Below are positions 35,942 to 44,688 of a stretch of 64,000 nucleotides of DNA, one piece after another. Both the position numbers and the translations under genes were made by a program. The notes below the pieces were generated by a model that was not told the DNA's origin, searched no databases, and saw only the letters and a list, made by a program, of their open reading frames with translations. The stretch is from positions 1 to 64,000 of the forward strand of contig NZ_JADJCO010000004.1 of assembly GCF_016703145.1 (NCBI RefSeq). Direction: 5' to 3'. This DNA is from Ottowia sp. (lineage in GTDB: Bacteria; Pseudomonadota; Gammaproteobacteria; Burkholderiales; Burkholderiaceae_C). Within the stretch, counting starts at the first letter, position 1, and each line of letters starts with the position of its first letter.

Positions 35942-37161
35942 GGATTGCCGATGCCGAAATGGTTGCTGTACCAGAGACTGCCAGTAGGAATGCCTTCGTC
36001 AAACAGCGCCTTCACGCCCGGTATGTCCGCCGCCCGCGTGATGGTCGAGAACCCGTCTGCGCCTTTCTCCAGAATCCACACCTCCTCGGGTGTCAGCGCA
36101 TCCACGAAATAGGGGGAGTGCGTGGTCACCAAAATCTGCAGTCCATTGTCCTTTCTGGAGAAAGCCTGCATCTCCTGTGCCAGCACGCTCAAAAGCTGGT
36201 GATGCAAGCCATTTTCAGGCTCCTCGATGCCGATCAAAGGTGCCGGCTCCGGATCTTCCATCAACAGAAGATAAGCCAGCAACTTGAGCGACCCGTCCGA
36301 CATGTCCTGTTGGTAGAACGGCTTGTCGTAACCTGCCGCATGAAACTCCAGCAGCAAGCGCCCATCCGGCGCCTTGTCGGATCGGATCGACTCAATGCCT
36401 GGCAGCTTCGTGGCGATCAAGTCAAGCGCCGCCTTGAACCCTTTCGGCCTTTCGCGTTCGATGTACTGAAGGTACTTGGCCAGGTTGTCGCCTCTGCGGT
36501 TCAAATGCGGGTCTGCGCCAGCCATGGGTTGCGTGCGCGCCAGTTCGGGCACGAAGTACGACAAATACCATCCTGAAAGAAAAGCGCGGAACTGGCTGAT
36601 GCGCGGGTGATCCTTGAGCGTTCCGAGGCTGGCGATGCCCAGTACCTGGCGGTCGCTCATCTGCACGTTGACGCGCTCATTGCCTTCCACGCCGTCGTGC
36701 TCCTCGCCAGACCAGGCGTAGCCATTCCCATCTGTCAACTCAAGAAAGCTGTAGGGTCGCCCGTTGGGCTGCCCCTTGCGACGCTGGCGCAGCCGCTCAT
36801 AGACCACGCATACGCGCCCCTTTGCGTCGGTATCGATGTGCAGGCTGTAGCTGATCGGGCGGCTCTGGCTGGTTTCGCGATAGCGAATCTCGAACTTGAT
36901 GGGCTCGTCAATCCCCTTGGTGCGCAAGCGTTCGAATCCGCCCCGATGCGGGCGGTCGCAAGCAGCCTCCACGCCGTCGTTCAAACAATCACCCATGAAT
37001 CCCAGCGCATCCAGCAAGGTGGATTTGCCAACGCCATTGGCGCCGATCACCGCCATCAAGCGCGGCAAGACCTTGCCCAGTTGCTGATCAAAAGTCTGCC
37101 CCAGCGTCACACCCCTCAAACTGCGGTAGTTCTGAATGCTGAGCCCCTCAAGTACGGCCAT
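35938..37161 (-). CDS. AAA_21/OLD-like ATP-binding protein
   Basis: A 407-residue ABC-type ATPase of the RecF/SMC-like AAA_21 group. It starts MAVLEGLSIQNYRSLRGV, the usual first strand. Walker A is GANGVGKST at residues 40-48. The signature-like MSDGSLKLLAYLLLM, Walker B IGIEEPENGLHHQL and the H-loop TTHSPYFVDAL follow in order. There is no coiled-coil insert of SMC length. Together with the overlapping TOPRIM-like gene it forms a two-gene cassette inserted between ruvA and ruvB. Such ATPase/TOPRIM pairs include known defence systems (OLD, Gabija, PARIS); assignment to any of these is not claimed. Confidence 0.85.
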   Translation of the reverse strand: MAVLEGLSIQNYRSLRGVTLGQTFDQQLGKVLPRLMAVIGANGVGKSTLLDALGFMGDCLNDGVEAACDRPHRGGFERLRTKGIDEPIKFEIRYRETSQSRPISYSLHIDTDAKGRVCVVYERLRQRRKGQPNGRPYSFLELTDGNGYAWSGEEHDGVEGNERVNVQMSDRQVLGIASLGTLKDHPRISQFRAFLSGWYLSYFVPELARTQPMAGADPHLNRRGDNLAKYLQYIERERPKGFKAALDLIATKLPGIESIRSDKAPDGRLLLEFHAAGYDKPFYQQDMSDGSLKLLAYLLLMEDPEPAPLIGIEEPENGLHHQLLSVLAQEMQAFSRKDNGLQILVTTHSPYFVDALTPEEVWILEKGADGFSTITRAADIPGVKALFDEGIPTGSLWYSNHFGIGNP

Positions 37162-37183
37162 GCTGCCCCCTCATGTCATGTCA

Positions 37184-37756
37184 CTACCTCGCCAGCGCCT
37201 TCAACGCCAGCCGGATCCCCTCGCTCACGCCCACGCCGGGCGGCAGCGCCTTCAGCGCGGCGCCGGCCTCCTTGTCGCTGTAGCCCAGCGCCAGCAGGGC
37301 CTGCAGGATGTCGCCCTCTGCATCGCTGGCCGGCGCGGCGGGCGCGCCGAGGTCGGCGCCGATCTTGCCCTTGAGCTCCAGCAGCAGGCGCTCGGCCGTC
37401 TTCTTGCCGATGCCCGGCACCTTGACCAGGCGGCCCGGCTCCTGCGCGGTGACGGCCTGGCCCAGCTCGGCCACGCTCATGCCGGAGAGCACGGCCAGTG
37501 CCGTGCGCGGGCCGACGCCGCTGATGCGCACCAGCAGCCGGAAGGCTCCGCGCTCGGCCGCGGTGCCGAAGCCGTACAGCACCTGCGCGTCCTCGCGCAC
37601 CACGAAATGGGTCAGCAGCTGCACCCGCTCGCCCAGGGCCGGCAGGTGGTAGAAGGTGCTCATGGGCACGTCCACCTCATAGCCGACGCCGTGGCAGTCG
37701 AGCAGGATTTGCGGCGGGTTCTTTTCGGCCAGCAGGCCGCTGAGGCGTCCGATCAC
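37184..37756 (-). CDS. ruvA: Holliday junction branch migration protein RuvA
   Basis: Tetrameric DNA-binding subunit that loads RuvB on Holliday junctions. Domain I starts MIGRLSGLLAEKNPPQ. The two helix-hairpin-helix motifs are in domain II (RISGVGPRTALAVLSG and KVPGIGKKTAERLLLELKGK). Domain III (ILQALLALGYSDKEAGAALKAL) is the RuvB-binding part. It has 190 residues. It is first in the minus-strand series ruvA - ATPase - TOPRIM-like - ruvB, with only 22 bases to the ATPase gene. Confidence 0.96.
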   Translation of the reverse strand: MIGRLSGLLAEKNPPQILLDCHGVGYEVDVPMSTFYHLPALGERVQLLTHFVVREDAQVLYGFGTAAERGAFRLLVRISGVGPRTALAVLSGMSVAELGQAVTAQEPGRLVKVPGIGKKTAERLLLELKGKIGADLGAPAAPASDAEGDILQALLALGYSDKEAGAALKALPPGVGVSEGIRLALKALAR

Positions 37757-37809
37757 GGGGTCTGGATCCGGGTGGGAAAGCGCCGCCTAGGGCGCCATCG
37801 TTTGATGAT

Positions 37810-37874
37810 AAATCAAGCCCTCCACGCAGATGCCACCTGCGCCCGCAGCTATATGAAAAATAGCGCTCGGCAAT
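37810..37874 (-). repeat. dispersed 65-bp repeat in the ruvA-phoH divergent gap
   Basis: Minus-strand reading: GCGCTATTTTTCATATAGCT, then GCGGGCGCAGGTGGCATCTG, then GGAGGGCTTGATTTATC. It occupies the shared upstream region of two divergent genes. Confidence 0.75.
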
Positions 37875-38838
37875 GCGGGACAATGCGGGCGTGATCCTGC
37901 GCCATACCTTCAATCCCCCCCACAACACGCGGCTGGCCCACCTGTGCGGCCCGACCGACGAGCACCTGCGCACCATCGAGGCCGGGCTGCAGGTCGGCAT
38001 CGCGCACCGCCACGAGCAGTTCAAGATCGACGGCCCCAAGAAGCAGGCCGAGCGCGCCATGGAGGTGCTGCAGGCCCTGTACGAGCTGGCTGAGCGCCCG
38101 ATCCAGCCCGAGACGGTGCAGCTCATGCTGGCCGGCGACGGCGGCGAGGCGGCCGACGGCGCGATGGTGTTGGCGACGCGCCGCGCCGACCTGCGGGCGC
38201 GCACGCCCAACCAGAGCGCGTACCTGGACAACATCGCCGGCCACGACATCACCTTCGGCATCGGCCCCGCCGGCACCGGCAAGACCTACCTGGCCGTGGC
38301 CTGCGCCGTCGACGCGCTGGAGCGCCACGCGGTGCAGCGCATCGTGCTCACGCGCCCGGCGGTGGAGGCTGGCGAGCGCCTGGGCTTCCTGCCGGGCGAC
38401 CTGACGCAGAAGGTGGACCCCTACCTGCGCCCCCTGTACGACGCGCTGTACGACCTGATGGGGTTCGACCGCGTGGCCAAGGCGTTCGAGCGCGCCCAGC
38501 TGGAGATCGCGCCGCTGGCCTTCATGCGCGGGCGCACGCTGAACAATGCCTTCGTCATCCTCGACGAGGCGCAGAACACCACGCCCGAGCAAATGAAGAT
38601 GTTCCTCACCCGCATCGGCTTCGGCAGCCGCTGCGTGGTGACGGGCGACGTGAGCCAGATCGACCTGCCCAAGAGCGCCACCAGCGGCCTGATCGACGCC
38701 GAGCGTGTGCTCAAGCGCGTCAAGGGCATCGCCTTCACCCGCTTCACCAGCGCCGACGTGGTGCGCCACCCCCTGGTGGCGCGCATCGTCGATGCCTACG
38801 ACGCGCGGGGCCGTGCCGGCGCGCGCGGCGGCGATTGA
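37873..38838 (+). CDS. phoH: PhoH-like ATPase
   Basis: Cytoplasmic P-loop ATPase/putative RNA helicase of the PhoH (YbeZ) group, functionally linked to the endoribonuclease YbeY. Walker A is GPAGTGKTYLA and Walker B VILDEAQNTTPEQMKMFLTR. GDLTQKVDPYLRPLYDAL and TGDVSQIDLP are diagnostic. The start is uncertain. ATG 37873 gives 321 residues. A GTG at 37891 would give an N-terminus MILRHTFNPP, which looks more like relatives. ybeY follows after a dispersed repeat. Confidence 0.92.
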   Translation: MRDNAGVILRHTFNPPHNTRLAHLCGPTDEHLRTIEAGLQVGIAHRHEQFKIDGPKKQAERAMEVLQALYELAERPIQPETVQLMLAGDGGEAADGAMVLATRRADLRARTPNQSAYLDNIAGHDITFGIGPAGTGKTYLAVACAVDALERHAVQRIVLTRPAVEAGERLGFLPGDLTQKVDPYLRPLYDALYDLMGFDRVAKAFERAQLEIAPLAFMRGRTLNNAFVILDEAQNTTPEQMKMFLTRIGFGSRCVVTGDVSQIDLPKSATSGLIDAERVLKRVKGIAFTRFTSADVVRHPLVARIVDAYDARGRAGARGGD

Positions 38839-38840
38839 GC

Positions 38841-38904
38841 TGCTGCGTTATTCATAGCTAATTACGCTGATAGGGCGCCGGCTACAGGCCAAAAACATTC
38901 ATAA
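38841..38904 (+). repeat. dispersed 65-bp repeat between phoH and ybeY
   Basis: Plus-strand reading: TGCGTTATTCATAGCTAATT, then ACGCTGATAGGGCGCCGGCT, then ACAGGCCAAAAACATTCATAA. It separates two genes that are usually adjacent. Confidence 0.8.
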
Positions 38905-38916
38905 ACCCCTGCCGCC

Positions 38917-39402
38917 ATGCCGCCGCCTCCCCTGGCCCTGTCCCTGCAGTTCGCCCGCTTCGACGGCGCCGCCGCGCACCGCGCCGCCCTGCCGCGCCAC
39001 CGCGTCGCGCGCTGGCTGCGTGCCGCGCTGAGCGAGGACGTGCAGGCGGCCGAGATCACGGTGCGCATCGTCGATGCCGGCGAGGGCCGCCAGCTCAACC
39101 GCGACTACCGCGGCAAGGACTACGCCACCAACGTGCTGACCTTCGACTACGCCGGCGCCCCCGAGGTCGCGGCCGACCTGGTGCTGTGCGCGCCGGTGGT
39201 GGCCCGCGAGGCCACCGAGTTGGGACGGCCCCTGGGCGCGCATTACGCGCACCTGCTGGTGCACGGCGCGCTGCACGCCCAGGGCTGGGACCACGAGACC
39301 AGCGAGGCCGACGCCGAGGCCATGGAAGCGCGCGAGGCCGCCATCCTGGCCGCGCTGGGCTTTGCCAACCCATACGGCGACGACGGATGCGGCGCGCCGT
39401 AG
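38917..39402 (+). CDS. ybeY: endoribonuclease YbeY
   Basis: Zinc-dependent single-strand endoribonuclease for 16S rRNA maturation and ribosome quality control. The metal site HGALHAQGWDHE matches the family H-x3-H-x5-H pattern. LNRDYRGKDYATNVLTFDY is the conserved substrate-groove segment. It has 161 residues. The start is MPPPPLALSLQFAR at 38917. It lies directly downstream of phoH, the usual arrangement. Confidence 0.93.
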   Translation: MPPPPLALSLQFARFDGAAAHRAALPRHRVARWLRAALSEDVQAAEITVRIVDAGEGRQLNRDYRGKDYATNVLTFDYAGAPEVAADLVLCAPVVAREATELGRPLGAHYAHLLVHGALHAQGWDHETSEADAEAMEAREAAILAALGFANPYGDDGCGAP

Positions 39403-39580
39403 CGCCCTACCCGCCGCGGCGCAGGTGCGGGCACCTGTTGAACGGCGTCGAGGTGGTGCCAGTGTGGGAGTTGCCTGCGCTGGTTGCTGAATTGGGTTGA
39501 CAGGCCCACGGCTCGCGCGGCCTGGATCGGGTAGGGCGGTGAGACTACGCTCACCGCCCGCCCACACCACCGTGCCGCGG

Positions 39581-39926
39581 TTCGCCTCGTCCAACCTGGT
39601 GGACAACGCGGTCAAGTGCGCCCAGCGGGACGACACCCAGGGCGGCCTGAGACGAGGGGCCCGGCCTGCGGCCCGGCGCGGCCGAACAGCTCTTCGAGCG
39701 CGGGCAGCGCGGCGGCCACCGGGCGCATGGCTTCGGCCTGGGGCTGTGGGTGGCGCGGCACATCGCGCGGCTGCACGGCGGCGCCTGCTTCACGCTCAGC
39801 CTGCCGGCGCAAGCGCCGCTGGAGGCCCTGGACGAGCGCGCCTTCGCCCTGACCAGCCCGGCGCCGACCGGATTTGAAAAGTTTTCCGGCCTCAGCCCGT
39901 GTAGAGCATGCGCTTTATGCTATTGA
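39581..39926 (+). pseudogene. remnant of a sensor histidine kinase ATP-binding domain
   Basis: Two parts of a HATPase_c domain are visible in different frames. First comes an N-box, SSNLVDNAVKCAQ, near 39583-39625. Then, from 39651 in another frame, come the G1 box DEGPGLRPGAAEQLFERGQRG and the G2 box GFGLGLWVARHIARLHGG, followed by a C-terminal strand. Only about 15 codons separate the N- and G1-boxes, so the usual intervening residues are lost along with the frame. The dimerisation/His domain is absent. The second frame ends at a TGA (39924) inside a dispersed repeat. No response regulator is nearby. Confidence 0.75.
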
Positions 39927-39938
39927 AATGAGAGCGAA
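39872..39938 (-). repeat. dispersed 65-bp repeat between kinase remnant and dtd
   Basis: Minus-strand reading: TTCGCTCTCATTTCAATAGC, then ATAAAGCGCATGCTCTACAC, then GGGCTGAGGCCGGAAAACTT. It ends next to the dtd stop. Confidence 0.8.
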
Positions 39939-39939
39939 T

Positions 39940-40389
39940 TCAGCGTTCCGCCACCATCCGCAGCGGAATCGTCACCGGCCCGTCGTTGACCAGCATGACC
40001 TGCATGTCGGCGCCGAACTCGCCGGTCGCCACCCGCGGGTGCGCGGCGCGTGCCCGCGCCACGAAGTGCTCGTAGAGGCGCCGCCCCTCGTCGGGCGGCG
40101 CGGCGGCGGTGAAGCTGGGGCGGTTGCCGCCGGAGGTGTCGGCCGCCAGCGTGAACTGGCTGACGATCATCAGGTCGCCGCCCACGTCCTGCACGCTGCG
40201 GTTCATCTTGCCGGCCTCGTCGCCGAAGATGCGCAGCTTCAGCAGCTTGGCCAGCAGGCGGTCGGCCGTGGCCGCGTCGTCGCCGCGCTCGGCGCACAGC
40301 AGCACCAGCAGGCCGGCGCCGATGCGGCCCGCCGTGCGGCCCTCCACGGTGACGGCGGCTTGCGCGACGCGCTGGATCAGGGCTTGCAT
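39940..40389 (-). CDS. dtd: D-aminoacyl-tRNA deacylase
   Basis: It hydrolyses D-amino acids mischarged on tRNA. The family motifs are MIVSQFTLAADTSGGNRPSF (SQFTL) and MLVNDGPVTIPL (the cis Gly-Pro motif). The N-terminus MQALIQRVAQAAVTVEG is canonical. It has 149 residues. The CDF transporter gene lies immediately upstream in this operon-like pair. Confidence 0.95.
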   Translation of the reverse strand: MQALIQRVAQAAVTVEGRTAGRIGAGLLVLLCAERGDDAATADRLLAKLLKLRIFGDEAGKMNRSVQDVGGDLMIVSQFTLAADTSGGNRPSFTAAAPPDEGRRLYEHFVARARAAHPRVATGEFGADMQVMLVNDGPVTIPLRMVAER

Positions 40390-40399
40390 GTCGTCACCC

Positions 40400-41311
40400 T
40401 CATTCGGACTCCAGCGGCTCCACGTCCAGCGGCAGCAACTGGATGCTGGCGCGCAGGCCGGGCACGGCGTCCACCAGGGCCTGCTCCAGCTCGCCGCGCA
40501 GGGCGGCGGCGCGGCCCAGGCTCCAGCCGGCGGGCAGGTGCAGGTGCAGGCTCAGAAAGCGCCGCTGGCCGGCCCGGCGCGTCATCATGTGGTCGAAGCG
40601 CACGCGCCCTCCCGCGCCGTGCCGCTGGGCGAAGCGGGCCAGCACGGCATCGACGCGGGCCTGCACCTCGGGCTCGACCGCCGCGTCCATCAACCCCTGC
40701 GAGGAGCGCCAGACCAGCCGCCCGCCCTCGCGCACGATGTTCAGCGCCACCAGGATGGCGACCAGCGGGTCGAGCCACAGCCAGCCCGTCGCGGCCACCA
40801 GCACGAGGCCAGCGACCACGCCGACCGAGGTCCACACGTCCGTCAGCAGGTGCCGCGCGTCGCCCTCCAGCGCCATCGAGCGGTGCCGACGCGAGGCGCG
40901 CAGCATGGCCGCGGCCAGCCCCCCGTTCAGCCCCGAACTGATCATCGACAGCGCCAGGCCCCAGCCGAGCTGGTCGAGCGGCTGCGGGCGCCAGAACCTC
41001 GGCAGCGCGGCCCAGATGATGGCGGCGGCCGCAGCGATGATGAGGATGCCCTCGAAGCCGGAGGAGAAGTATTCGGCCTTGTCGTGACCGAAGGGGTGGT
41101 CCTCGTCCGCTGGCCGTGCCGCCACGGTGACCATCCACAGGCCGAAGGTGGCGCCGGCCAGATTGACCAGGGATTCCATCGCGTCCGACAGCAGGCCGAC
41201 CGAGCCGGTCACCCACCAGGCCGCCGTCTTGAGCGCGATGGTGAGCAGGGCGACGCCGATGGAGACCGCCATCAGGCGGCGCGGCGTCATCCAGGCACTG
41301 GCGGGGGTCAT
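40400..41311 (-). CDS. cation diffusion facilitator (CDF) metal exporter
   Basis: Inner-membrane proton/divalent-metal antiporter. It has about five or six hydrophobic segments. The metal-site motifs are SDAMESLVNLAG in helix 2 and HLLTDVWTS (H-x3-D) in helix 5. HPFGHDKAEYFSS is the conserved family segment between helices 2 and 3. A cytoplasmic C-terminal domain follows. I used the ATG at 41311 (MTPASAWMTPRRLMAVS, 303 residues); an ATG at 41320 is equally possible and no strong ribosome site decides. Zinc, iron or manganese cannot be separated by eye. Confidence 0.88.
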   Translation of the reverse strand: MTPASAWMTPRRLMAVSIGVALLTIALKTAAWWVTGSVGLLSDAMESLVNLAGATFGLWMVTVAARPADEDHPFGHDKAEYFSSGFEGILIIAAAAAIIWAALPRFWRPQPLDQLGWGLALSMISSGLNGGLAAAMLRASRRHRSMALEGDARHLLTDVWTSVGVVAGLVLVAATGWLWLDPLVAILVALNIVREGGRLVWRSSQGLMDAAVEPEVQARVDAVLARFAQRHGAGGRVRFDHMMTRRAGQRRFLSLHLHLPAGWSLGRAAALRGELEQALVDAVPGLRASIQLLPLDVEPLESE

Positions 41312-41359
41312 GGCGCCCATTGTGGCGCGGCGGCGGCGCGCCCGGGCGGCATCGCGGGA

Positions 41360-41426
41360 TTCAGCGCGAAAACAACCCGGAACCAGCGCCGGTATTGCGC
41401 CAACAACTATCAATTAAATTGCAATC
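41360..41426 (-). repeat. dispersed 65-bp repeat between tyrS and the CDF gene
   Basis: Minus-strand reading: GATTGCAATTTAATTGATAG, then TTGTTGGCGCAATACCGGCG, then TGGTTCCGGGTTGTTTTCG. It lies just after the tyrS stop. Confidence 0.75.
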
Positions 41427-41450
41427 GACTGGTGGCCGGCGAGGCCGCTC

Positions 41451-42686
41451 TCACGCCAGGGTCACGCGCGCGAACTTGCGCTTGCCCACCTGCACGACGT
41501 AGGTGCCCGCCGGCAGCTTGAGGCCCTTGTCGCCGACCACGCTGGAATCCACCCGCACGCCACCGCCGTCGATCAGGCGGTTGGCCTCGCTGGTCGAGGG
41601 CGCCAGGCCCGACAGCTTGAGCACCAGGCCGATGCCCAGCGGCGCGCCCGCCAGCGCGACCTCCGCGATCTTGTCCGGCACGCCGCCCTTGCTGCGGTGG
41701 ATGAAGTCCTGCTCGGCGGCGTCGGCCGCCCGCGCGCTGTGAAAGCGCGTGGTGATCTCCTTGGCCAGCAGCACCTTGGCGTCCTTGGGGTTGCGGCCGG
41801 CGGCCACCTCGGCCTTCAGCGCCTCGATCTCGGCCAGCGAGCGGAAGGACAGCAGCATGTACCAGCGCCACATCAGCTCGTCGGAGATCGACAGTACCTT
41901 GGCGAACATGGTGTTGGCGTCCTCGCTGATGCCGATGTAGTTGTGCTTGCTCTTGGACATCTTCTCGATGCCGTCCAGGCCTTCGAGCAGCGGCATGGTC
42001 AGGATGCACTGCGGCTCCTGGCCGTACTCCTGCTGCAGGTGGCGGCCCATCAGCAGGTTGAACTTCTGGTCGGTGCCGCCCAGCTCCAGGTCGCTGCGCA
42101 GCGCCACCGAGTCGTAGCCCTGCATCAGCGGGTAGAGGAATTCGTGCACGCTGATCGACTGGCCGGCGTGGAAGCGCTTGTGGAAGTCGTCGCGCTCCAT
42201 CATGCGCGCCACGGTGTAGCGGGCGGCGAGCTGGATCATGCCGCGCGCGCCCAGCGGGTCGCTCCACTCGGAGTTGTAGCGGATCTCGGTCTTGCTCTCG
42301 TCCAGCACCAGCTTGGCCTGGGCGAAGTAGGTCTCGGCGTTGGCGCGGATCTGCTCGGCCGTCAACGGCGGGCGGGTGCTGTTGCGGCCGGACGGGTCGC
42401 CGATCAGGCTGGTGAAGTCGCCGATCAGGAAAATCACCTGGTGCCCCAGGTCCTGCAGCTGGCGCATCTTGTTGAGCACCACCGTGTGACCCAGGTGGAT
42501 GTCCGGCGCCGTCGGGTCCAGGCCCAGCTTGATGCGCAGCGGCTGGCCGCTGGCCTCGGCGCGCTGCAGCTTGGCCAGCCAGTCGGCCTGCGGCAGCAAC
42601 TCGTCGCAGCCGCGCAGGCTGACGGCCAGGGCCTCGCGCACGCGGTCGGAAAGGGGAGCGCTGGTTACGGTGTCATCGGGCATCAT
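41451..42686 (-). CDS. tyrS: tyrosyl-tRNA synthetase
   Basis: It charges tRNA-Tyr. The class I signatures are PDIHLGHTVVLNKM (HIGH) and KMSKSKHNYIGI (KMSKS). GGTDQKFNLLMGR is the tyrosine/ATP pocket. The C-terminal S4-like RNA-binding domain (ANRLIDGGGVRVDSSVVGDKGLKL) closes the protein. It has 411 residues, the TyrZ-type length. It is transcribed divergently from the M23 peptidase gene. Confidence 0.96.
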   Translation of the reverse strand: MMPDDTVTSAPLSDRVREALAVSLRGCDELLPQADWLAKLQRAEASGQPLRIKLGLDPTAPDIHLGHTVVLNKMRQLQDLGHQVIFLIGDFTSLIGDPSGRNSTRPPLTAEQIRANAETYFAQAKLVLDESKTEIRYNSEWSDPLGARGMIQLAARYTVARMMERDDFHKRFHAGQSISVHEFLYPLMQGYDSVALRSDLELGGTDQKFNLLMGRHLQQEYGQEPQCILTMPLLEGLDGIEKMSKSKHNYIGISEDANTMFAKVLSISDELMWRWYMLLSFRSLAEIEALKAEVAAGRNPKDAKVLLAKEITTRFHSARAADAAEQDFIHRSKGGVPDKIAEVALAGAPLGIGLVLKLSGLAPSTSEANRLIDGGGVRVDSSVVGDKGLKLPAGTYVVQVGKRKFARVTLA

Positions 42687-42697
42687 GAGGCTTTGGG

Positions 42698-42726
42698 TTG
42701 TAGGCGCTGGCCTACGTCGGTATACT
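42698..42726 (+). promoter_or_regulatory. probable sigma-70 promoter for the M23 peptidase gene
   Basis: TTGTAG (42698-42703) and TATACT (42721-42726) are separated by 17 bases on the plus strand, about 110 bases before the peptidase start. A GTAGGCGCTGGCCTAC palindrome overlaps the spacer and may be an operator. Confidence 0.45.
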
Positions 42727-42835
42727 GTTCGATCAGGCCGCGATTCTAGAGGCCGGCTCTTCCCCCAGAGCGCTTTGCCGGGCAGCCCAAGGCGCCTGCC
42801 GTGTCCAGAACCCCTCTTCCTCGGAACACCCGCGC

Positions 42836-44188
42836 GTGAAGCAAGAACTGATTTCCACCGGCCTCGCCCTTGCAGACTTCATCCACCGCTACCCCAAGCG
42901 CATCACCGCGGTGATCGCGGCCTTCCTGCTGGGCGGCGGCGGCGGCGCTTTCGCCGTGGCCTCGCTGGCCCCCACCGCGCCGACCGACCCGCTGCGCCTG
43001 GTGTCCGAAACGGTCCAGCTGGGGCAACTGGGCACCCAGGCGGCCATTCTCGAAGCGTATTCGTTCACTCTCTATCGCAGCGAACAGACCCGGGCCGCCG
43101 ACACGCCCGAGAGCTTGCTCACGCGCCTGGGCCTGGCCGACCCGGCCGCCGCCGCCTTCCTGCGCCGCGATCCTACCGTCCGGCAAGCCCTGTTCGGGCG
43201 CGCGGGCCGCACCGTCACCGCCGAGGCCAGCGACCGCCAGGAGCTGCTGGCCCTGCGCACGCGGTGGCTCGACAAGGAGGACGACGACCAGTTCAAGCGT
43301 CTCGTGGTCGAGAAGGCCGGCGACGGATTCAGCGTGCGCGTCGAGACCGCGCCCCTGGCGGCCAGCCAGCGGCTGGCCAGCGGCGTGATCCGCAGCAGCC
43401 TGTTCATCGCCACCGACGAGGCCAATCTGCCCGACAGCGTGACCACGCAGCTGACGGACATCTTCGAGTCCAGCGTGGACTTCCACCGCGGTCTGCGCCG
43501 CGACGACCGTTTCTCCATCATCTACGAAACCCTGGAGGCCGATGGCGAGCCCCTGCGCGCCGGCCGCATCCTGAGCGCCGAGATGGTCAACCGCGGCAAG
43601 ACGCATCAGGCCCTCTGGTTCAGGGAGGACGGCGCCGCCAAGGGCGGCTACTACTCCTTCGACGGCCAGAGCCTGCGCAAAGCCTACCTGGTGGCGCCGA
43701 TGGAAGTCTCGCGCATGACCAGCGGCTTCGGCATGCGCACCCATCCGGTGCATGGCTACCAGCGCGGCCATGCGGGCGTGGACTACGCCGCGCCCACCGG
43801 CACGCCGGTGCGCACGGTCGGCGACGGCACGGTCGAGTTCGCCGGCGTGCAGAGCGGCTACGGCAACGTCATCTACGTCAAGCACCGCAACGGCAAGGAC
43901 ACCACCGTCTACGGCCACCTGTCGCGCATCGACGTGAAGGCCGGCGACCACGTGGCGCAGGGCGAAAAGATCGGCGCCGTGGGCGCCACGGGCGTCGCCA
44001 CCGGCCCGCACCTGCACTTCGAGTTCCGCATCGACAACGAGCCGCAGGATCCGACCGTGGTGCTGGCCGAGCAGCGCGAGTACGTGCCCGTGTCGCCCGG
44101 CGGCCGCGCGGCCTTCGCCCGTGTGGCCTCGGGCATGAAACTGCAGCTGGCCGCCGCCGGCCAGATCACGGGCGCCAGCTTCGAATGA
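42836..44188 (+). CDS. M23-family (LytM) peptidoglycan endopeptidase, membrane-anchored
   Basis: It cleaves, or regulates cleavage of, peptidoglycan cross-links in the periplasm. The N-terminal residues 20-45 form a signal anchor (KRITAVIAAFLLGGGGGAFAV). A long linker domain follows, then the M23 domain near residues 300-420. Metal ligands are in HAGVDYAAPTGTPV and GPHLHFEFR (HxH), with YGNVIYVKHRNGKDTTVYGHL. It has 450 residues and a GTG start at 42836. All zinc ligands look intact, so it is probably catalytic. A bidirectional terminator separates it from erpA. Confidence 0.9.
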   Translation: MKQELISTGLALADFIHRYPKRITAVIAAFLLGGGGGAFAVASLAPTAPTDPLRLVSETVQLGQLGTQAAILEAYSFTLYRSEQTRAADTPESLLTRLGLADPAAAAFLRRDPTVRQALFGRAGRTVTAEASDRQELLALRTRWLDKEDDDQFKRLVVEKAGDGFSVRVETAPLAASQRLASGVIRSSLFIATDEANLPDSVTTQLTDIFESSVDFHRGLRRDDRFSIIYETLEADGEPLRAGRILSAEMVNRGKTHQALWFREDGAAKGGYYSFDGQSLRKAYLVAPMEVSRMTSGFGMRTHPVHGYQRGHAGVDYAAPTGTPVRTVGDGTVEFAGVQSGYGNVIYVKHRNGKDTTVYGHLSRIDVKAGDHVAQGEKIGAVGATGVATGPHLHFEFRIDNEPQDPTVVLAEQREYVPVSPGGRAAFARVASGMKLQLAAAGQITGASFE

Positions 44189-44213
44189 GGCGGCGGAAGC
44201 AGCCCTGAAACGA

Positions 44214-44240
44214 AACGGGCGCCCGAGGGCGCCCGTTGTC
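44214..44240. terminator. bidirectional terminator between the M23 gene and erpA
   Basis: ACGGGCGCCC and its complement GGGCGCCCGT form a 9-10 bp stem with a very short loop, followed by TTGTCATT. It sits between convergent genes. Confidence 0.75.
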
Positions 44241-44256
44241 ATTGGAGGGTTCGCGC

Positions 44257-44634
44257 TTATTCGGCGGGAGAGAACGACGAGCCGCAGCCGCAGGTCGTCT
44301 GCGCGTTCGGGTTCTTGATGACGAACTGCGCGCCCTGCAGGTCTTCCTTGTAGTCGATCTCGGCGCCGACCAAATACTGGTAGCTCATGGCGTCGATCAG
44401 CAGCGACACGCCGTTCTTGGTCATGGTCGTGTCATCGTCGTTGGCGATCTCGTCGAAGGTGAAGCCATACTGGAAGCCCGAGCAGCCGCCACCCTGCACG
44501 AAGACGCGCAGCTTCAAGTCCGGGTTGCCTTCCTCGGCGATCAGGTCCGCCACCTTGGCGGCGGCACTGTCGGTGAAGACGATGGGATCGGGCATCGCGG
44601 CGGGGGTCTGGATGTCCTGGGGTACGGCGCTCAT
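44257..44634 (-). CDS. erpA: iron-sulfur cluster insertion protein ErpA
   Basis: A-type carrier that delivers Fe-S clusters to apoproteins. The three ligand cysteines are in VQGGGCSGFQYGF and TTCGCGSSF. The N-terminal DPIVFTDSAAAKVADLIAEEGNPDLKLRV is typical. It has 125 residues. It starts at 44634 with AGGAGG just upstream. A TATACT hexamer about 40 bases before the start may be its -10 element. Confidence 0.94.
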   Translation of the reverse strand: MSAVPQDIQTPAAMPDPIVFTDSAAAKVADLIAEEGNPDLKLRVFVQGGGCSGFQYGFTFDEIANDDDTTMTKNGVSLLIDAMSYQYLVGAEIDYKEDLQGAQFVIKNPNAQTTCGCGSSFSPAE

Positions 44635-44688
44635 GGCGGCCTCCTGAAATCGTGGTGATTGCCAATAGTATACAGAATTACTCGGATT

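Noticed and set aside
37891..38838. GTG start for PhoH at 37891
   Set aside because: It looks plausible by family N-terminus but neither start has a decisive ribosome site, so the ATG at 37873 was kept and the alternative noted.
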